From Bog-756 sp963730685 (lineage in GTDB: Bacteria > Actinomycetota > Acidimicrobiia > Acidimicrobiales > RAAP-2): DNA of 64,000 bases. The notes under the pieces are model-generated. The model made no database searches, was not told the origin of the DNA, and was given only the letters and a program-made list of their open reading frames with translations. Positions 18,160 to 27,821 of the stretch are shown here, in pieces. The stretch covers positions 868,001-932,000 of the forward strand of contig CAVSSP010000004.1 in the NCBI GenBank assembly GCA_963730685.1, read 5' to 3'. The translations under genes and the position numbers were made by a program. The number at the start of each line of letters is the position of its first letter. The first letter of the stretch is position 1.

Positions 18160-19365
18160 TCAGGAGAGACGTTCGACGATCATGGCCATGCCCTGGCCCC
18201 CACCCACGCACATCGACTCGAGGCCGATGGTCTTGCCGGTGTCTTCCAGGGCGTTGAGCAATGTGGTCATGATGCGGGCGCCGGTTTGACCGAACGGATG
18301 GCCCAGGGCGATCGCCCCGCCCTTGACGTTCAACTTGTCATAGCTGATACCCAGCTCCTTGGCGGAGGGGACCACCTGGGCGGCGAAGGCCTCGTTGATC
18401 TCGACCAGGTCGATGTCGTCGATGGTCATGTTCGCCCGTGCGAGCGTCTGGCGGATGGCGTCGACGGGGCCGAGGCCCATGATCTCGGGGTCGAGCCCCG
18501 ACACCCCGCTGGCCACGATGCGGGCGAGCGGGGTGATGCCGAGCTCGCGGGCCTTGGTGTCGCTCATCACGATCACGGCAGCGGCTCCGTCGTTGAGCGG
18601 ACACGCGTTCCCGGCCGTGACGGTCCCACCCTCGCGGAACACGGGCCTGAGGCCGGCCAGGCCCTCGAGTGTCGTCCCCGGTCGCGGCCCGTCGTCCTTG
18701 GTCACCACTGCTCCGCTCGGCGTGGTCACCGGGATGATCTCCCGTTCGAAGAAGCCGGATTCCTGGGCAGCCACGGCGCGGGTCTGGGACTGGACGGCGA
18801 ACTCGTCCTGCTCCTGGCGGCTGACCTTCTTGTACTCGGCCACGTTCTCGGCGGTCTGTCCCATGGCGATGTAGACGTCCGGGAGACCGGCGAGTGGCGT
18901 CCAAGGATCTCCCGCCGCCGGGGTGCGGGCGACGGTACGGGCTTCGGCCTCGGCGAACAGGGGGTTGTGGGGGCCGGTGTCGGCAGCACCGTGCAGGTAG
19001 CGGCTGACCGTCTCGACGCCGGCGGCGACGAAGATGTCGCCTTCGCCGGCCCGAATGGCGTGGGCGGCCATCCGGATGGTCTGCAGCGAGGACGAGCAGT
19101 ACCGGTTGACGGTCACGCCGGGAACATTGGGCAGGCCGGCGAGTAGCGCGGCCACACGACCGATGTTGTAGCCGGCCTCACCGCCGGGTTGGCCCGATCC
19201 CATGATCACGTCCTCGACGGTCTGGGGGTCGAGTTGGGGGACCTTGGCCAGGACCTCACGGATGACGAGCGCAGCCAGGTCGTCGGGCCGGCATTCGATG
19301 AGGGAACCCTTGTTGGCCCGTCCGATCGGTGTGCGTCCGGTGGCGACGATGACGGCTTCGGGCAT
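18160..19365 (-). CDS. acetyl-CoA acyltransferase (thiolase)
   Basis: 401 residues, cleaving or forming beta-ketoacyl-CoA. Catalytic cysteine C90 in NRYCSSSLQT; the second-half motifs are NEAFAA, GHPFGQTG (H356) and the proton-shuttling cysteine C386 in ESMCVGGGQG. ATG 19365 follows GAGGAG. It diverges from the FadE26/FadE27-like pair with a 347-base spacer that contains two palindromes, so all three genes may share a regulator. CSSSLQTIRMAAHAI places it with general beta-oxidation thiolases rather than with the strings recalled for FadA5 or FadA6 of mycobacteria. Confidence 0.94.
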   Translation of the reverse strand: MPEAVIVATGRTPIGRANKGSLIECRPDDLAALVIREVLAKVPQLDPQTVEDVIMGSGQPGGEAGYNIGRVAALLAGLPNVPGVTVNRYCSSSLQTIRMAAHAIRAGEGDIFVAAGVETVSRYLHGAADTGPHNPLFAEAEARTVARTPAAGDPWTPLAGLPDVYIAMGQTAENVAEYKKVSRQEQDEFAVQSQTRAVAAQESGFFEREIIPVTTPSGAVVTKDDGPRPGTTLEGLAGLRPVFREGGTVTAGNACPLNDGAAAVIVMSDTKARELGITPLARIVASGVSGLDPEIMGLGPVDAIRQTLARANMTIDDIDLVEINEAFAAQVVPSAKELGISYDKLNVKGGAIALGHPFGQTGARIMTTLLNALEDTGKTIGLESMCVGGGQGMAMIVERLS

Positions 19366-19428
19366 GTGTGGCTCCTCGGGACTGGGCGGCAGGGCCGCGT
19401 CTTCGGATGGGAACTGTGGCGAACTGTC

Positions 19429-19446
19429 GGTTACCGGATGGTAACC
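19429..19446. promoter_or_regulatory. perfect 18-bp palindrome, operator candidate
   Basis: GGTTACC-GGAT-GGTAACC, two perfect seven-base arms with a four-base centre, 64 bases upstream of the thiolase start in the divergent spacer. TetR-family repressors use sites of this shape. The cognate regulator is not identifiable. Confidence 0.5.
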
Positions 19447-19572
19447 ATAGCGGGCACCCAGGGCCGGACCGGCCGGCACCGCCCAGCGGGCAGGCTACAT
19501 GGCGCGGCGTTTCAGCCGCCTCCCGGCACCGACGGCCGGTCGGCCTCCCGGTGGCGCCCGGCACGCGCCGAA

Positions 19573-19586
19573 TGTAACGTGTTCTA
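19573..19586. promoter_or_regulatory. KstR-like operator candidate
   Basis: The 14-mer TGTAACGTGTTCTA has the AAC-N2-GTT core and matches 12 of 14 positions of the palindrome TAGAACGTGTTCTA that I recall for KstR, the TetR-family repressor of cholesterol genes in mycobacteria. It lies 126 bases before the FadE26-like gene. No kstR gene is in the window; the call rests on the motif plus the identity of the downstream genes. Confidence 0.45.
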
Positions 19587-19712
19587 GTCGTGGGCGCCGA
19601 TCGTCGGTCGGACGTCGACGGCCTGACGCCGGCATCGTTCTACAGTGCAGGGGCCCGGGAGCGCCCAGGACGCACTGATGTCGGACCGGGCACGCACAAT
19701 CGGGAGGGACCC

Positions 19713-20888
19713 ATGGAGATCGGCTACACCCAGGAGCAAGAGGCGCTCCGCAATCAGCTGCGCGAGTACTACGCCAACCTGTTGACCCCTGAGGTGGAGG
19801 CCCAGTTGGCGGAGAGCCACGGGATCGGCCCCCATATGCGGCGTGTCGTGAAACAGATGGCCGAGGACGGTTGGCTCGGCATCGGTTGGCCCACCGAATA
19901 CGGGGGCCAGGGCCGCTCCGCCATCGAGCAGTACATCTTCTTCGACGAGTCGATGCGGGCCGGCGCCCCGGTGCCGATGCTCACCATCAACACCGTCGGC
20001 CCCACCATCATGCAGTTCGGGACCCAGGAGCAGAAGGACTTCTTCCTCCCGAAGATCCTGGCCGGCGAGATCCACTTCTGCATCGGGTACACCGAGCCCG
20101 AATCGGGGACCGACCTGGCCTCGCTGCAGACCCGGGCCGTGCGGGACGGCGACGAGTACGTCATCAACGGTCAGAAGATCTACACGTCACTGGCCGGTGG
20201 AGCCGACTACATCTGGTTGGCCACCAGGACCGATCCCGAGGTCGCCAAGCACAAGGGCATCTCGATGTTCATCGTGCCGATGGACACCCCCGGTATCAAG
20301 GTCGTGCCCATGCATCTGCTCGGTGATCACAACATCAACTACACGTTCTACGAGGATGTCCGGGTGCCGGCGACGAATCTGGTGGGCGGGGAGAACGCCG
20401 GCTGGTCGCTCATCACCAACCAGCTCAATCACGAGCGGGTGACCCTCTGCTCGTCAGGCATCATCGAGCGGGCCCTGAACGACGTCCGGGCCTGGGCCCA
20501 GACCACGAAGCTCGCCGACGGGCGTCGGGTCATCGATCAGGAGTGGGTGCAGGTCCACCTGGCCCGTATCTACTCACGGCTCGAATTCCTCAAGCTGATC
20601 AACTGGAAGGTGGCGTGGACCGCCACCCAGGGTCACCTCGACGTGGCCGACGCCTCGACCACCAAAGTGTTCGGGACCGAGTTCTACATGGAGGCGTTCA
20701 AGCTGCTGCTGGAAGTGGTCGGCCAAGCCGGCTACCTGACCCGAGGCAACGACGACGCCGTCCTGGCCGGTCGCCTCGAGATGTATGCCCGGAGCCTGGT
20801 CATCTTGACCTTCGGCGGAGGCACCAACGAGATCCAGCGGGACCTGATCGCCATCTTCGGCCTGGGCCTGCCCCGGTCACTCCGATAG
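19713..20888 (+). CDS. acyl-CoA dehydrogenase, FadE26 (ChsE4)-like subunit
   Basis: 391 residues. The middle domain has GYTEPESGTDLASLQT and NGQKIYTS; the end is ILTFGGGTNEIQRDLIAIFG. The strings LTINTVGPTIM, TNQLNHERVTL, KLINWKVAW and FGTEFYMEA closely follow FadE26 of Mycobacterium tuberculosis as I remember it. FadE26 pairs with FadE27 as an alpha2-beta2 enzyme that starts beta-oxidation of the sterol side chain (3-oxo-cholest-4-en-26-oyl-CoA). The next gene is a FadE27-like protein, which supports the match. GGGAGG lies five bases before ATG 19713. Confidence 0.88.
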   Translation: MEIGYTQEQEALRNQLREYYANLLTPEVEAQLAESHGIGPHMRRVVKQMAEDGWLGIGWPTEYGGQGRSAIEQYIFFDESMRAGAPVPMLTINTVGPTIMQFGTQEQKDFFLPKILAGEIHFCIGYTEPESGTDLASLQTRAVRDGDEYVINGQKIYTSLAGGADYIWLATRTDPEVAKHKGISMFIVPMDTPGIKVVPMHLLGDHNINYTFYEDVRVPATNLVGGENAGWSLITNQLNHERVTLCSSGIIERALNDVRAWAQTTKLADGRRVIDQEWVQVHLARIYSRLEFLKLINWKVAWTATQGHLDVADASTTKVFGTEFYMEAFKLLLEVVGQAGYLTRGNDDAVLAGRLEMYARSLVILTFGGGTNEIQRDLIAIFGLGLPRSLR

Positions 20889-20962
20889 CCGAAGCCGCCC
20901 GGCCGCCGAGCCGATAGACCCAGTCGACACCGAAGACGAGAGACAGAACAGGAACCGCCAAC

Positions 20963-22090
20963 ATGGACTTCTCCTTCAGCGAGGAACAAGAGGCAGTACG
21001 CGAACTGGCCGGACGTATCCTCACCGACCTGGCCACCAACGAACGACTGCGCGAGATCGAGTCCGAACCCGACGGGGACTACTTCGACCGCAAGCTCTGG
21101 GCCGAGCTGGCGGCGGCCGGGTTGCTGGGAATCGCTCTCCCCGAAGAGGTCGGGGGCGCCGGCCTCGGCTTCGTGGAGACCGGATTGATCATCGAGGCGG
21201 CCGGCCGCAGCGCCGCGTACGTTCCGGTCATCGAGACGCTGGCCGCCTCGGCGCCGGCCATCGCCCGATTCGGGACCGAGTCCCAACGCCAACGGTGGCT
21301 GCCCGGTGTCGTCTCCGGTGACGTGGTGCTCACGACGGCGCTCGTGGAGTTGGGCGGCGTCCCTGAGTCCCCCTCGGTACTCGCCGAGCGGACCGGTGAC
21401 GGCTGGACGCTGTCGGGGACGAAAGCCTGCGTGCCGTCCGGCCTGGTGGCCGATGCCGTCCTGATCACCGCCCGGGTGGAACCCGCCTCGGTGGCCGTCT
21501 TCATCGTCGATACCTCGGCACCGGGGGTCGCTCGCCAGCGCCAGGTCACCAACACGGGCCAGCCGGAGGCCGAGTTGACCTTGGCCGGCGTCACCGTCGG
21601 CGCCGATGCCCTGCTCGGATCGGTCGAGGACGGCCGTGCCATCATCGACTGGCTGGTGCTGCGAACCACGGCGGCACTCTCCTTGGCCCAGGCGGGCGCC
21701 GCCGCCGCCGCCTTGGCACTCACGGCCGAGTACACCAAGACGCGGGAGCAATTCGGCAAGCCCATCGCCACCTTCCAAGCGGTCGGCCAGCGCGCCGCCG
21801 ACGCCTACGTCGACACCGAGGCCATCCGACTCACCGCCTGGCAGGCGGCCTGGCGCATCGGCGAGGGGCTGCCGGCGGACAAGGAGGTGGCCGTGGCCAA
21901 GTTCTGGGCCGCCGACGGTGGGCAGCGGGTGGTGCACGCCGCCGTCCACCTGCACGGCGGCGTGGGAGTGGACCGTGAGTACCCGCTCCACCGGTACTTC
22001 TTGATGACCAAGCACATCGAGCTCACGTTGGGCGGAGCCACTGACCACCTTCTCCACCTCGGTGCCACCCTGGCGGCGGAGCCGGTCTGA
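20963..22090 (+). CDS. acyl-CoA dehydrogenase, FadE27 (ChsE5)-like subunit
   Basis: 375 residues. The N-terminal half is divergent (DFSFSEEQEAVRELAGR; PEEVGGAGLGF), while the C-terminal half has TREQFGKPIATFQAVGQR, AVHLHGGVGVDREYPLHRYF and LGGATDHLLHLG, which align by eye with FadE27, the beta subunit of the heterotetrameric sterol side-chain dehydrogenase. The usual YGGxxNE C-terminal signature of homotetrameric enzymes is missing, as expected for this subunit. It follows its partner by 74 bases, with AGGAA before ATG 20963. Confidence 0.87.
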   Translation: MDFSFSEEQEAVRELAGRILTDLATNERLREIESEPDGDYFDRKLWAELAAAGLLGIALPEEVGGAGLGFVETGLIIEAAGRSAAYVPVIETLAASAPAIARFGTESQRQRWLPGVVSGDVVLTTALVELGGVPESPSVLAERTGDGWTLSGTKACVPSGLVADAVLITARVEPASVAVFIVDTSAPGVARQRQVTNTGQPEAELTLAGVTVGADALLGSVEDGRAIIDWLVLRTTAALSLAQAGAAAAALALTAEYTKTREQFGKPIATFQAVGQRAADAYVDTEAIRLTAWQAAWRIGEGLPADKEVAVAKFWAADGGQRVVHAAVHLHGGVGVDREYPLHRYFLMTKHIELTLGGATDHLLHLGATLAAEPV

Positions 22091-22160
22091 CCACACCCCT
22101 CGTCCCCTCGGCGCGCCGGATGCTGGTGGCGGCTCCCGCCGCCACGGAAGGCACGGCGCC

Positions 22161-23234
22161 ATGGTGATGGGCCGGCGCCCCGGCGTGGCGCGTTCCTCGT
22201 GGCCGATCGCCGCCATCGACCTGATGGGACTGGCCGAGCAACTGGCGACGGGCCTCGGGAGGGTGCCGTTCCGGAAACCCTGGTCCGGGGAGGGGAGCCT
22301 GCCCCACAACCTGGCCGTCACCGTCACCCGCGAGACGATCCGCTCCTTCATGGGGTACCTCACGGCGCTGCCGATCAAGGAGTTCCGGTCGATCGAACTG
22401 GTGCTGGACGACCTGTCGGGTGCGGTGTTGACCCCGGTGGTGCGTTCGCTCGACGTCGACCAGTGCGAGGAGAGCCTCGCCGGAGTCCCCGGTATCTGGT
22501 ACCGGCCCCGTCACGACCGTCGGAACGGCACCATCGTGTACCTGCACGGGGGTGGCTACGTGGGCACGTCACCCCGCATGTACGGGGTCTTCGTGGCCTG
22601 GTTGTGTCGTCGGACCGGGTGCGACATCTTCGTAGCCGACACCCGGCTGGCACCCGAGTTCCCGTTCCCCGCTGCCCTCGAGGACGCGGTGTTGGTGCTC
22701 GAGTCGCTGCTGGTCAGCGGCACCGATCCCTCGCGCCTGTTCGTGGCCGGTGACTCGAGTGGGGGTGGCCTGGCCGCATCCCTCGTCTACACCATGCGGA
22801 CGACCCGCCACCGGACCATCGCCGGTGTGATCTTGTTCTCCCCCGAGTTGGACCTGCTTCTCGACGAGCCGTCGGTGTCGACGAACGCCGACCGCGACAT
22901 CCTGCCCTGGAACATCCCCACCTCGGCGTACCTGCACGGCAGGGACCCCGATGCCGCACCGGTGTCCGCGGTGGACCAGGACGTGGAGGGCTGGCCTCCC
23001 ACCTTCGTCTCCTTCGGGGGCGACGAGTTGTTCCGCGACGGCATCCGCCTGTTCGTCGACCACCTCGGGGAAGCCGGGGTGGACACCTCGGTCCTCGAGG
23101 AGCCGGGCATGTTCCACGTGTTTCCCATCCTGATGCCGTGGGCCGAGGCGAGTCGCCGCACCTATCAGGCAGTCGGCGACTTCGTGGCGCGACACCTGCC
23201 CGCCGACGACGGAGCCCAGGACGGGCGGTCGTAG
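22161..23234 (+). CDS. alpha/beta hydrolase, hormone-sensitive-lipase family
   Basis: 357 residues. Oxyanion motif HGGG at 129-132, nucleophile S199 in GDSSGGG, catalytic aspartate in FGGDELFRD and histidine in PGMFHVFP. HSL-type enzymes hydrolyse short acyl or sterol esters; mycobacterial Lip proteins of this type sit in lipid-use regions. No signal peptide is visible, so it is probably cytoplasmic. It starts 70 bases after the FadE27-like gene and may be in the same operon. Its stop abuts the stop of the convergent MFS gene with no spacer. ATG 22167 is an alternative start. Confidence 0.9.
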   Translation: MVMGRRPGVARSSWPIAAIDLMGLAEQLATGLGRVPFRKPWSGEGSLPHNLAVTVTRETIRSFMGYLTALPIKEFRSIELVLDDLSGAVLTPVVRSLDVDQCEESLAGVPGIWYRPRHDRRNGTIVYLHGGGYVGTSPRMYGVFVAWLCRRTGCDIFVADTRLAPEFPFPAALEDAVLVLESLLVSGTDPSRLFVAGDSSGGGLAASLVYTMRTTRHRTIAGVILFSPELDLLLDEPSVSTNADRDILPWNIPTSAYLHGRDPDAAPVSAVDQDVEGWPPTFVSFGGDELFRDGIRLFVDHLGEAGVDTSVLEEPGMFHVFPILMPWAEASRRTYQAVGDFVARHLPADDGAQDGRS

Positions 23235-24762
23235 CTACGAGTGGGGCGGCGGCACCACCCGCGAGGCGGTGAAGTAGGCGACTACCGCTGACGCCAGGAG
23301 CAGCGCCCCCGAGGCCAGCAGGGCCAGGTCGAGGCCGTGGGCGAACGCGCCGTAGGCGGCACCCTCGACCTTGTTGATGATCTGCTGGATGCTCTCGCTG
23401 ACGTTGCCCACCTTGGCGGCCTGGGTGCTGATCGAGCCGGTGGTGACGGCGGCGATCACATCGGACCGGTACGACGGGGGGATGCCGAGGGCGGAGAGCC
23501 GGTGGACCAGGTTGACGGTGAGCTGGCCGTTGACCACCGATCCGAGGATGGCCACGCCGGCCACCGCCCCGAGCTCCCGACTGGTGTTGTTGGTGGACGC
23601 CGCCATGCCCGAGTGCTCGTGCCGGCACGCTGGTCAGCGCCGACGAGGTCACCGGCACGATGACGATGCCGAACCCGATACCGGCGACGGCAAGCGTCCA
23701 GCCCACCGTGGACAGGCCGGCATGGGGCGAGATGAGCGCGTCGGTCAACAAGATGCCGCCGCCGGCCAGGACGCATCCGGTGATCATGGGGACGCGGGGT
23801 CCCCGCGCCGACACCCAACGGCCGGTGAACACCGAGGCCAGGACCATCCCGGCGGTCATGGGGATGAAGTCGAGGGCGAGGGAGAAGGGTGACACCGCGC
23901 CGACCTCCTCCAGGTACAGGGCCACGAAGAAGAAGATGGAGAAGATGCCGAAGTAGGAGGTGAAGGCCAGGATGGTGGATCCGGCGAACGGGGGCCGGCG
24001 GAAGTACCGCACGTCGAGGACGGGGTTCTCCGCCCGCAACTCCACGAGGACGAAGGCCACCAGGCCCAGCAGGGCTACGCCGTAGAGGAGCAGCACCCAC
24101 CAGGTGATGTACCCCGACGTCTCCCCGGCGATGGTGGCGAAGGTGGCCGTGGCCAGGGCCACCGCCCCGAGCACGAATCCGGGGTAGTCCAGACGGGCCC
24201 GGACCGGGTCGGCGCTCTCGGGAAGCACGGTGGACACGGCCACCAGGGCCAGGGCCCCGAACAACAGATTGAACCAGAACACCGCCCGCCACGACCACAG
24301 ACCGACCAGCACGCCACCGATGACCGGTCCCATGGCCAGGGCCAGCCCCGACACCGCAGCCCAGGTCCCGAGGGCCCGGGCCCGGGCCTGACGCTCCGGA
24401 TAGAGCTGCCGGATCATCGACAAGGTGCCGGGCTCCGAGCAGGCCGCACCCACTCCCATGACCACCCGTCCGGCGATGAGGTAGGGAGTCGAGGGGGCCA
24501 GCGCGCTCAGCACCGAGCCGGCGCAGAAGATGGCCACGCCGATGATCAGCAGCCTCTTCCGACCGAAGAGGTCGCCCAGCGTCCCGCAGATCAGCATCAG
24601 GCTGGCGAAGGTCAGTGCATAGCCGCTCACCACCCACTGGAGCTGCGTGACCCCGGCGTGCAGGGATGACTGCACGTCTCCGAGCGACGCGCTGATGATG
24701 GTGTTGTCCAAGAAGGTGAGGAACAAGACGAAGCAGATCACCGCCAACCCGAAATGCGGCAT
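23235..24762 (-). CDS. MFS exporter, DHA2 (14-TMS) type, one frameshift
   Basis: A drug:proton antiporter-like permease. The N-terminal helix LAVICFVLFLTFLDNTIISA and motif A (GTLGDLFGRKRLL) are clear, as is the motif C region (SGLALAMGPVIGGVLVG). The frame breaks at CCC 23608-23610: removing one base restores VPARALGMAASTNNTSREL, the conserved block of DHA2 proteins. The repaired length is about 508 residues. ATG 24762 gives a very short N-terminus; an acidic, proline-rich stretch just upstream in another frame may be the real N-terminus if a second error exists in the C-run near 24770. Substrate unknown. Confidence 0.85.
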
Positions 24763-25036
24763 CCGGGGGCGGGGGGTGGGCCCTCTGCCGGCGGAGTGTC
24801 CTCGAGGTCGGTGTCGGTGTCCGAGTCGGCCCTCCCGATCTGGTCCACTGGTGGTGCGGTCGGCCGGCCGGCCGGGGAGTCGGGGATGTCCATGGCGCCC
24901 AGTCTCGCCGCCCCGACCGCGGAGGGTACGAATGGGTCGGTCCCGGGCAGCGCAGCCTCCCCCCGCCCGGAGCGTATGGCACGATGTCGGCGGATGCGGG
25001 AGGCCATCTCCGGATCCGTACCCACAAGGAACCTTC

Positions 25037-25477
25037 ATGACACTGACCTTCTCCCACTTCGGCATCTGCGTGTCCGATCTCGACCGTTCCCTCCGGTTCT
25101 ACTGCGAGGGTCTGGGATTCGAGCAGGTGGCGTCCCACCAGGTGGGAAGCGAGTTCGCGGTGCTGATGGAGGTGGAGGGTGTCCAGCTCGAGTCGCGCAT
25201 GCTGACCCGGGACGGGGTCACCCTCGAGCTTCTCGGCTTCGTCTCGCCGATCGCCACCGGTGACGGAACCCGGCGCCCCATGAACCAGCTGGGTCTGACC
25301 CACCTCTCGCTCCGCGTCGACGACGTCGAGGCGGTGGCCGCCACCGTCGAGACGTTCGGCGGCTCGGTGGTCCGCGGCACCCGGACCACCTTCGACCTCG
25401 GTGAGGTGTCCCTCGACTTCTTGTACTGCACCGATCCGGACGGCGTCCGGATCGAGCTGATGGACCTCCCGGGCTGA
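25037..25477 (+). CDS. VOC (glyoxalase/extradiol dioxygenase fold) protein
   Basis: 146 residues. Two beta-alpha-beta-beta-beta modules: the first starts SHFGICVSDLDRSLRFYCEG, the second LTHLSLRVDDVEAVAAT. Metal-ligand candidates are H7, the histidine of THLSLRV and the glutamate of RIELMD. VOC proteins include glyoxalases, epimerases and dioxygenases; the length of two modules fits a dimeric lyase or isomerase, but activity cannot be assigned. ATG 25037 follows an AAGGA site. It diverges from the MFS exporter. Confidence 0.88.
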   Translation: MTLTFSHFGICVSDLDRSLRFYCEGLGFEQVASHQVGSEFAVLMEVEGVQLESRMLTRDGVTLELLGFVSPIATGDGTRRPMNQLGLTHLSLRVDDVEAVAATVETFGGSVVRGTRTTFDLGEVSLDFLYCTDPDGVRIELMDLPG

Positions 25478-25561
25478 CCGGCCGGGATTGCCGACGCCGC
25501 CCTGCACCGCCCCAGCACCGCCCCTGCACCGACGGGCGTCATCCTCCGGTACCGTGATGCC

Positions 25562-25910
25562 GTGACCGACGAACCCAACGTGTCCGGCGTCGACCCCGCC
25601 GAGGCACGGCGCCTGGCCGACTCCGGTGCCTTCCTCCTGGACGTCCGCGAGGACGACGAGTGGGAGGCGGGCCACGCCCCCGACGCCGTTCACGTGGCCA
25701 TGGGGTCGGTGGCCGACCGGGTCGACGAGCTGCCCACCGACCGGACCCTGGTGTGCGTCTGCCGTGTCGGGGGCCGATCGGGGGCGGTGGCCGGGCGCTC
25801 TGGCCGGCGCCGGATACGACGTCCGAAATCTCGAAGGCGGCATGCTGGCCTGGGAGCAGGCCGGTCTGGCCGTCGTCACGTCCGACGGCGGCATCGGCCG
25901 GATCGTCTGA
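25562..25910 (+). CDS. rhodanese-like sulfurtransferase, one frameshift
   Basis: A single rhodanese domain of about 115 residues. VDPAEARRLADSGAFLLDVR and the active-site loop CVCRVGGRSG are visible, with catalytic C67 followed by the six-residue RVGGRS loop that binds persulfide. The frame shifts at GGG 25793-25795; dropping one G joins it to ALAGAGYDVRNLEGGM and AWEQAGLAV, the normal rhodanese ending. It transfers sulfane sulfur in the cytoplasm. It is followed 23 bases later by DUF4031. Confidence 0.85.
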
Positions 25911-25933
25911 TCCCGCGTCGCGGTCCGCAGACC

Positions 25934-26266
25934 GTGGCCGTCTACCTCGATGACTGGAGGCAGCCCGCCCGTCTGGGTCCGGTCGAGGACCGATGGTCGC
26001 ACCTGGTGGCCGACAGCGACGCGGAGCTCCACGACTTCGCCAACCGGTTGGGCATGCGGCGCGAGTGGTTCCAGCACAAGGAACACCGCCCCCACCAGTC
26101 CCACTACGACGTACCCGAGCGGGCCCGACAACAGGCACTGGACCTGGGCGCCGTCGCTGTCACCTGGCGTCAGGTGGGCCGGATGATGCGGGCCCGACGG
26201 GTCGCTGGCAGGGATACCTCGCCCGACGCGTCCGGCCCCGGTCGCCGTGACCCTGACGTCGGGGCC
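25934..26266 (+). CDS. DUF4031 protein (3' end uncertain)
   Basis: Starts GTG 25934 with VAVYLDDWRQPARLG and continues RWSHLVADSDAELHDFANRL, then HYDVPERARQQALDLGA and VAVTWRQVGR: a good match to DUF4031, a small cytoplasmic family of unknown function, usually about 90-110 residues. No stop codon follows in this frame; the sequence runs through a Gly/Arg/Pro-rich stretch straight into the thiolase-like gene. The end given here is the base before the likely GTG start of that gene. Either a lost stop (single-base error) or a real fusion would explain it. Confidence 0.6.
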
Positions 26267-27752
26267 GTGACGTCCGGCGGACGACGGTCCCTCGACCCGC
26301 GCACGCCGGTCCTGGTCGGGGTCGGGGCCTGCTCGGCCGACGCCGAGGCCACCGAGCTGATGATCAGGGCGGTGCAGGCGGCGGCCGATGACGCCGGCGC
26401 CAGGACCGATGGACTTCTCGATCGGGTCGACCGGATCGCCGTCCCCCAGGGGAGCTGGGAGTACCCCGACCCGGGACGACTGGTGGCCGCCGCCGTGGGT
26501 GCCCGCCACGGCCCGGACCCACCTGGTGGAGCTGGGCATCCCCCAGCAAGCCCTGATCAACGAGGCACTCACCGCCATCATCGCCGGCGAGTCGGACGTG
26601 GCAGTCGTGGTGGGCGGCGAGGCCAAACGGTGGGCCCGTGACCGGCAGCGCTCGGGTCACGAGGCGACGGAGACCGACCAGGCGGGAGCGGTCCCCGACA
26701 TCACCCGGCGGCGGTCAGGGCCACTGCTGGAACCGGTGGAGGTGGCCCACCGCCTCTGGGACCCGGTCCAGCAGTACGCCATGATCGACAACGCCCTGCG
26801 GGCGGCCGAGGGGTCGACGCTGGCCGGGCACATCGACCAGGTGGCCGCCCTGTGGGCCCGCTTCAACCTGGTGGCCCGGGCGAACCCGGACGCGGCGTTT
26901 CCGGATGCGATGGATGCCGCATCGATCCTCACGCCGTCGGCGTCGAACCGTCCCCTGGCCTTCCCCTACAACAAGTGGCACTCCACCCAGTGGACGGTCA
27001 ACCAGGCAGCAGCGCTCGTGCTGTGCTCGGTGGAGGCGGCGGAGGGCCTGGGCATCCCCACCGACCACTGGGTCTTCCCGTTGGTGGGGTTGGAGTCCAG
27101 CCACGCCCTCTCCTTGTTGCGACGTTCGGATCCCCATGCCTGGCCGGCCATGGGGATCCTGGGCACTGCCGCCGCCGAGCGGATCGGGCGCCCGGTGGCC
27201 GAGGTGGAGGTGATCGAGGTGTACAGCTGCTTCCCGGCCGCCGTGCGGGTGCAACAGCGTGAGCTGGGCATCGACCCTGCGGCCACGCCGACGGTCACCG
27301 GCGGGATGGCCTTCGCCGGTGGTCCCTTCAACAACTTCGTGTTCCAGTCGATGGTCCCGGTGGTCGGGGCGCTGAGGGCACGACCCGGTTCGCTGGGGCT
27401 GGTGACCACGGTCAGCGGACTCTTGACCAAACCGGGCATCGGCGTGTGGTCCGGCGTCCCCGACGGCCGGCCTCCCTTGCTGGACGACCTGGCCCAGGCG
27501 GCGGAGGCCGCCACCGGCGCCGTCGAGGTGGTCGCCACCCTCGATGGGTACCGGGGGGAGGCCACCGTGGTCACCTACACCGTGACCTACGACGGCCTCA
27601 CGCCCACCCGGACGGTGGCGCTGTGCGACACCGAGGACGGACGCCGCTGCATCGCCATCGCCGACGACGGTGAGCTGGCGTCGGCCGCCGTGGGGCACGA
27701 GCTCATCGGTACCCGGGTCCGGTTGGACGGAGGTTCGTGGACACCGCTGTGA
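26267..27752 (+). CDS. thiolase-like protein with extra C-terminal domain (TLP1 type), one frameshift
   Basis: About 494 residues after repair. The core has PRTPVLVGVGACSADAEATE, INEALTAIIAGESDVAVVVGG, FPYNKWHSTQWTVNQAAALV and VEVIEVYSCFPAAV, typical of SCP2-thiolase/thiolase-like proteins. The last 100 residues (EVVATLDGYRGEATVVTYTV onward) form the OB-like C-terminal domain of mycobacterial thiolase-like protein type 1. The frame breaks at CCC 26502-26504; dropping one base gives VGAATARTHLVELG. A classical Cys-nucleophile loop is not seen, so thiolase activity is doubtful. GTG 26267 is the most likely start. Confidence 0.8.
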
Positions 27753-27821
27753 GGCTCCTGGCCGACCCGGCGGGGCTCCCACGGTGCCCGGCCCGATCGG
27801 GATGACGGCGGTCGGAGGAGC

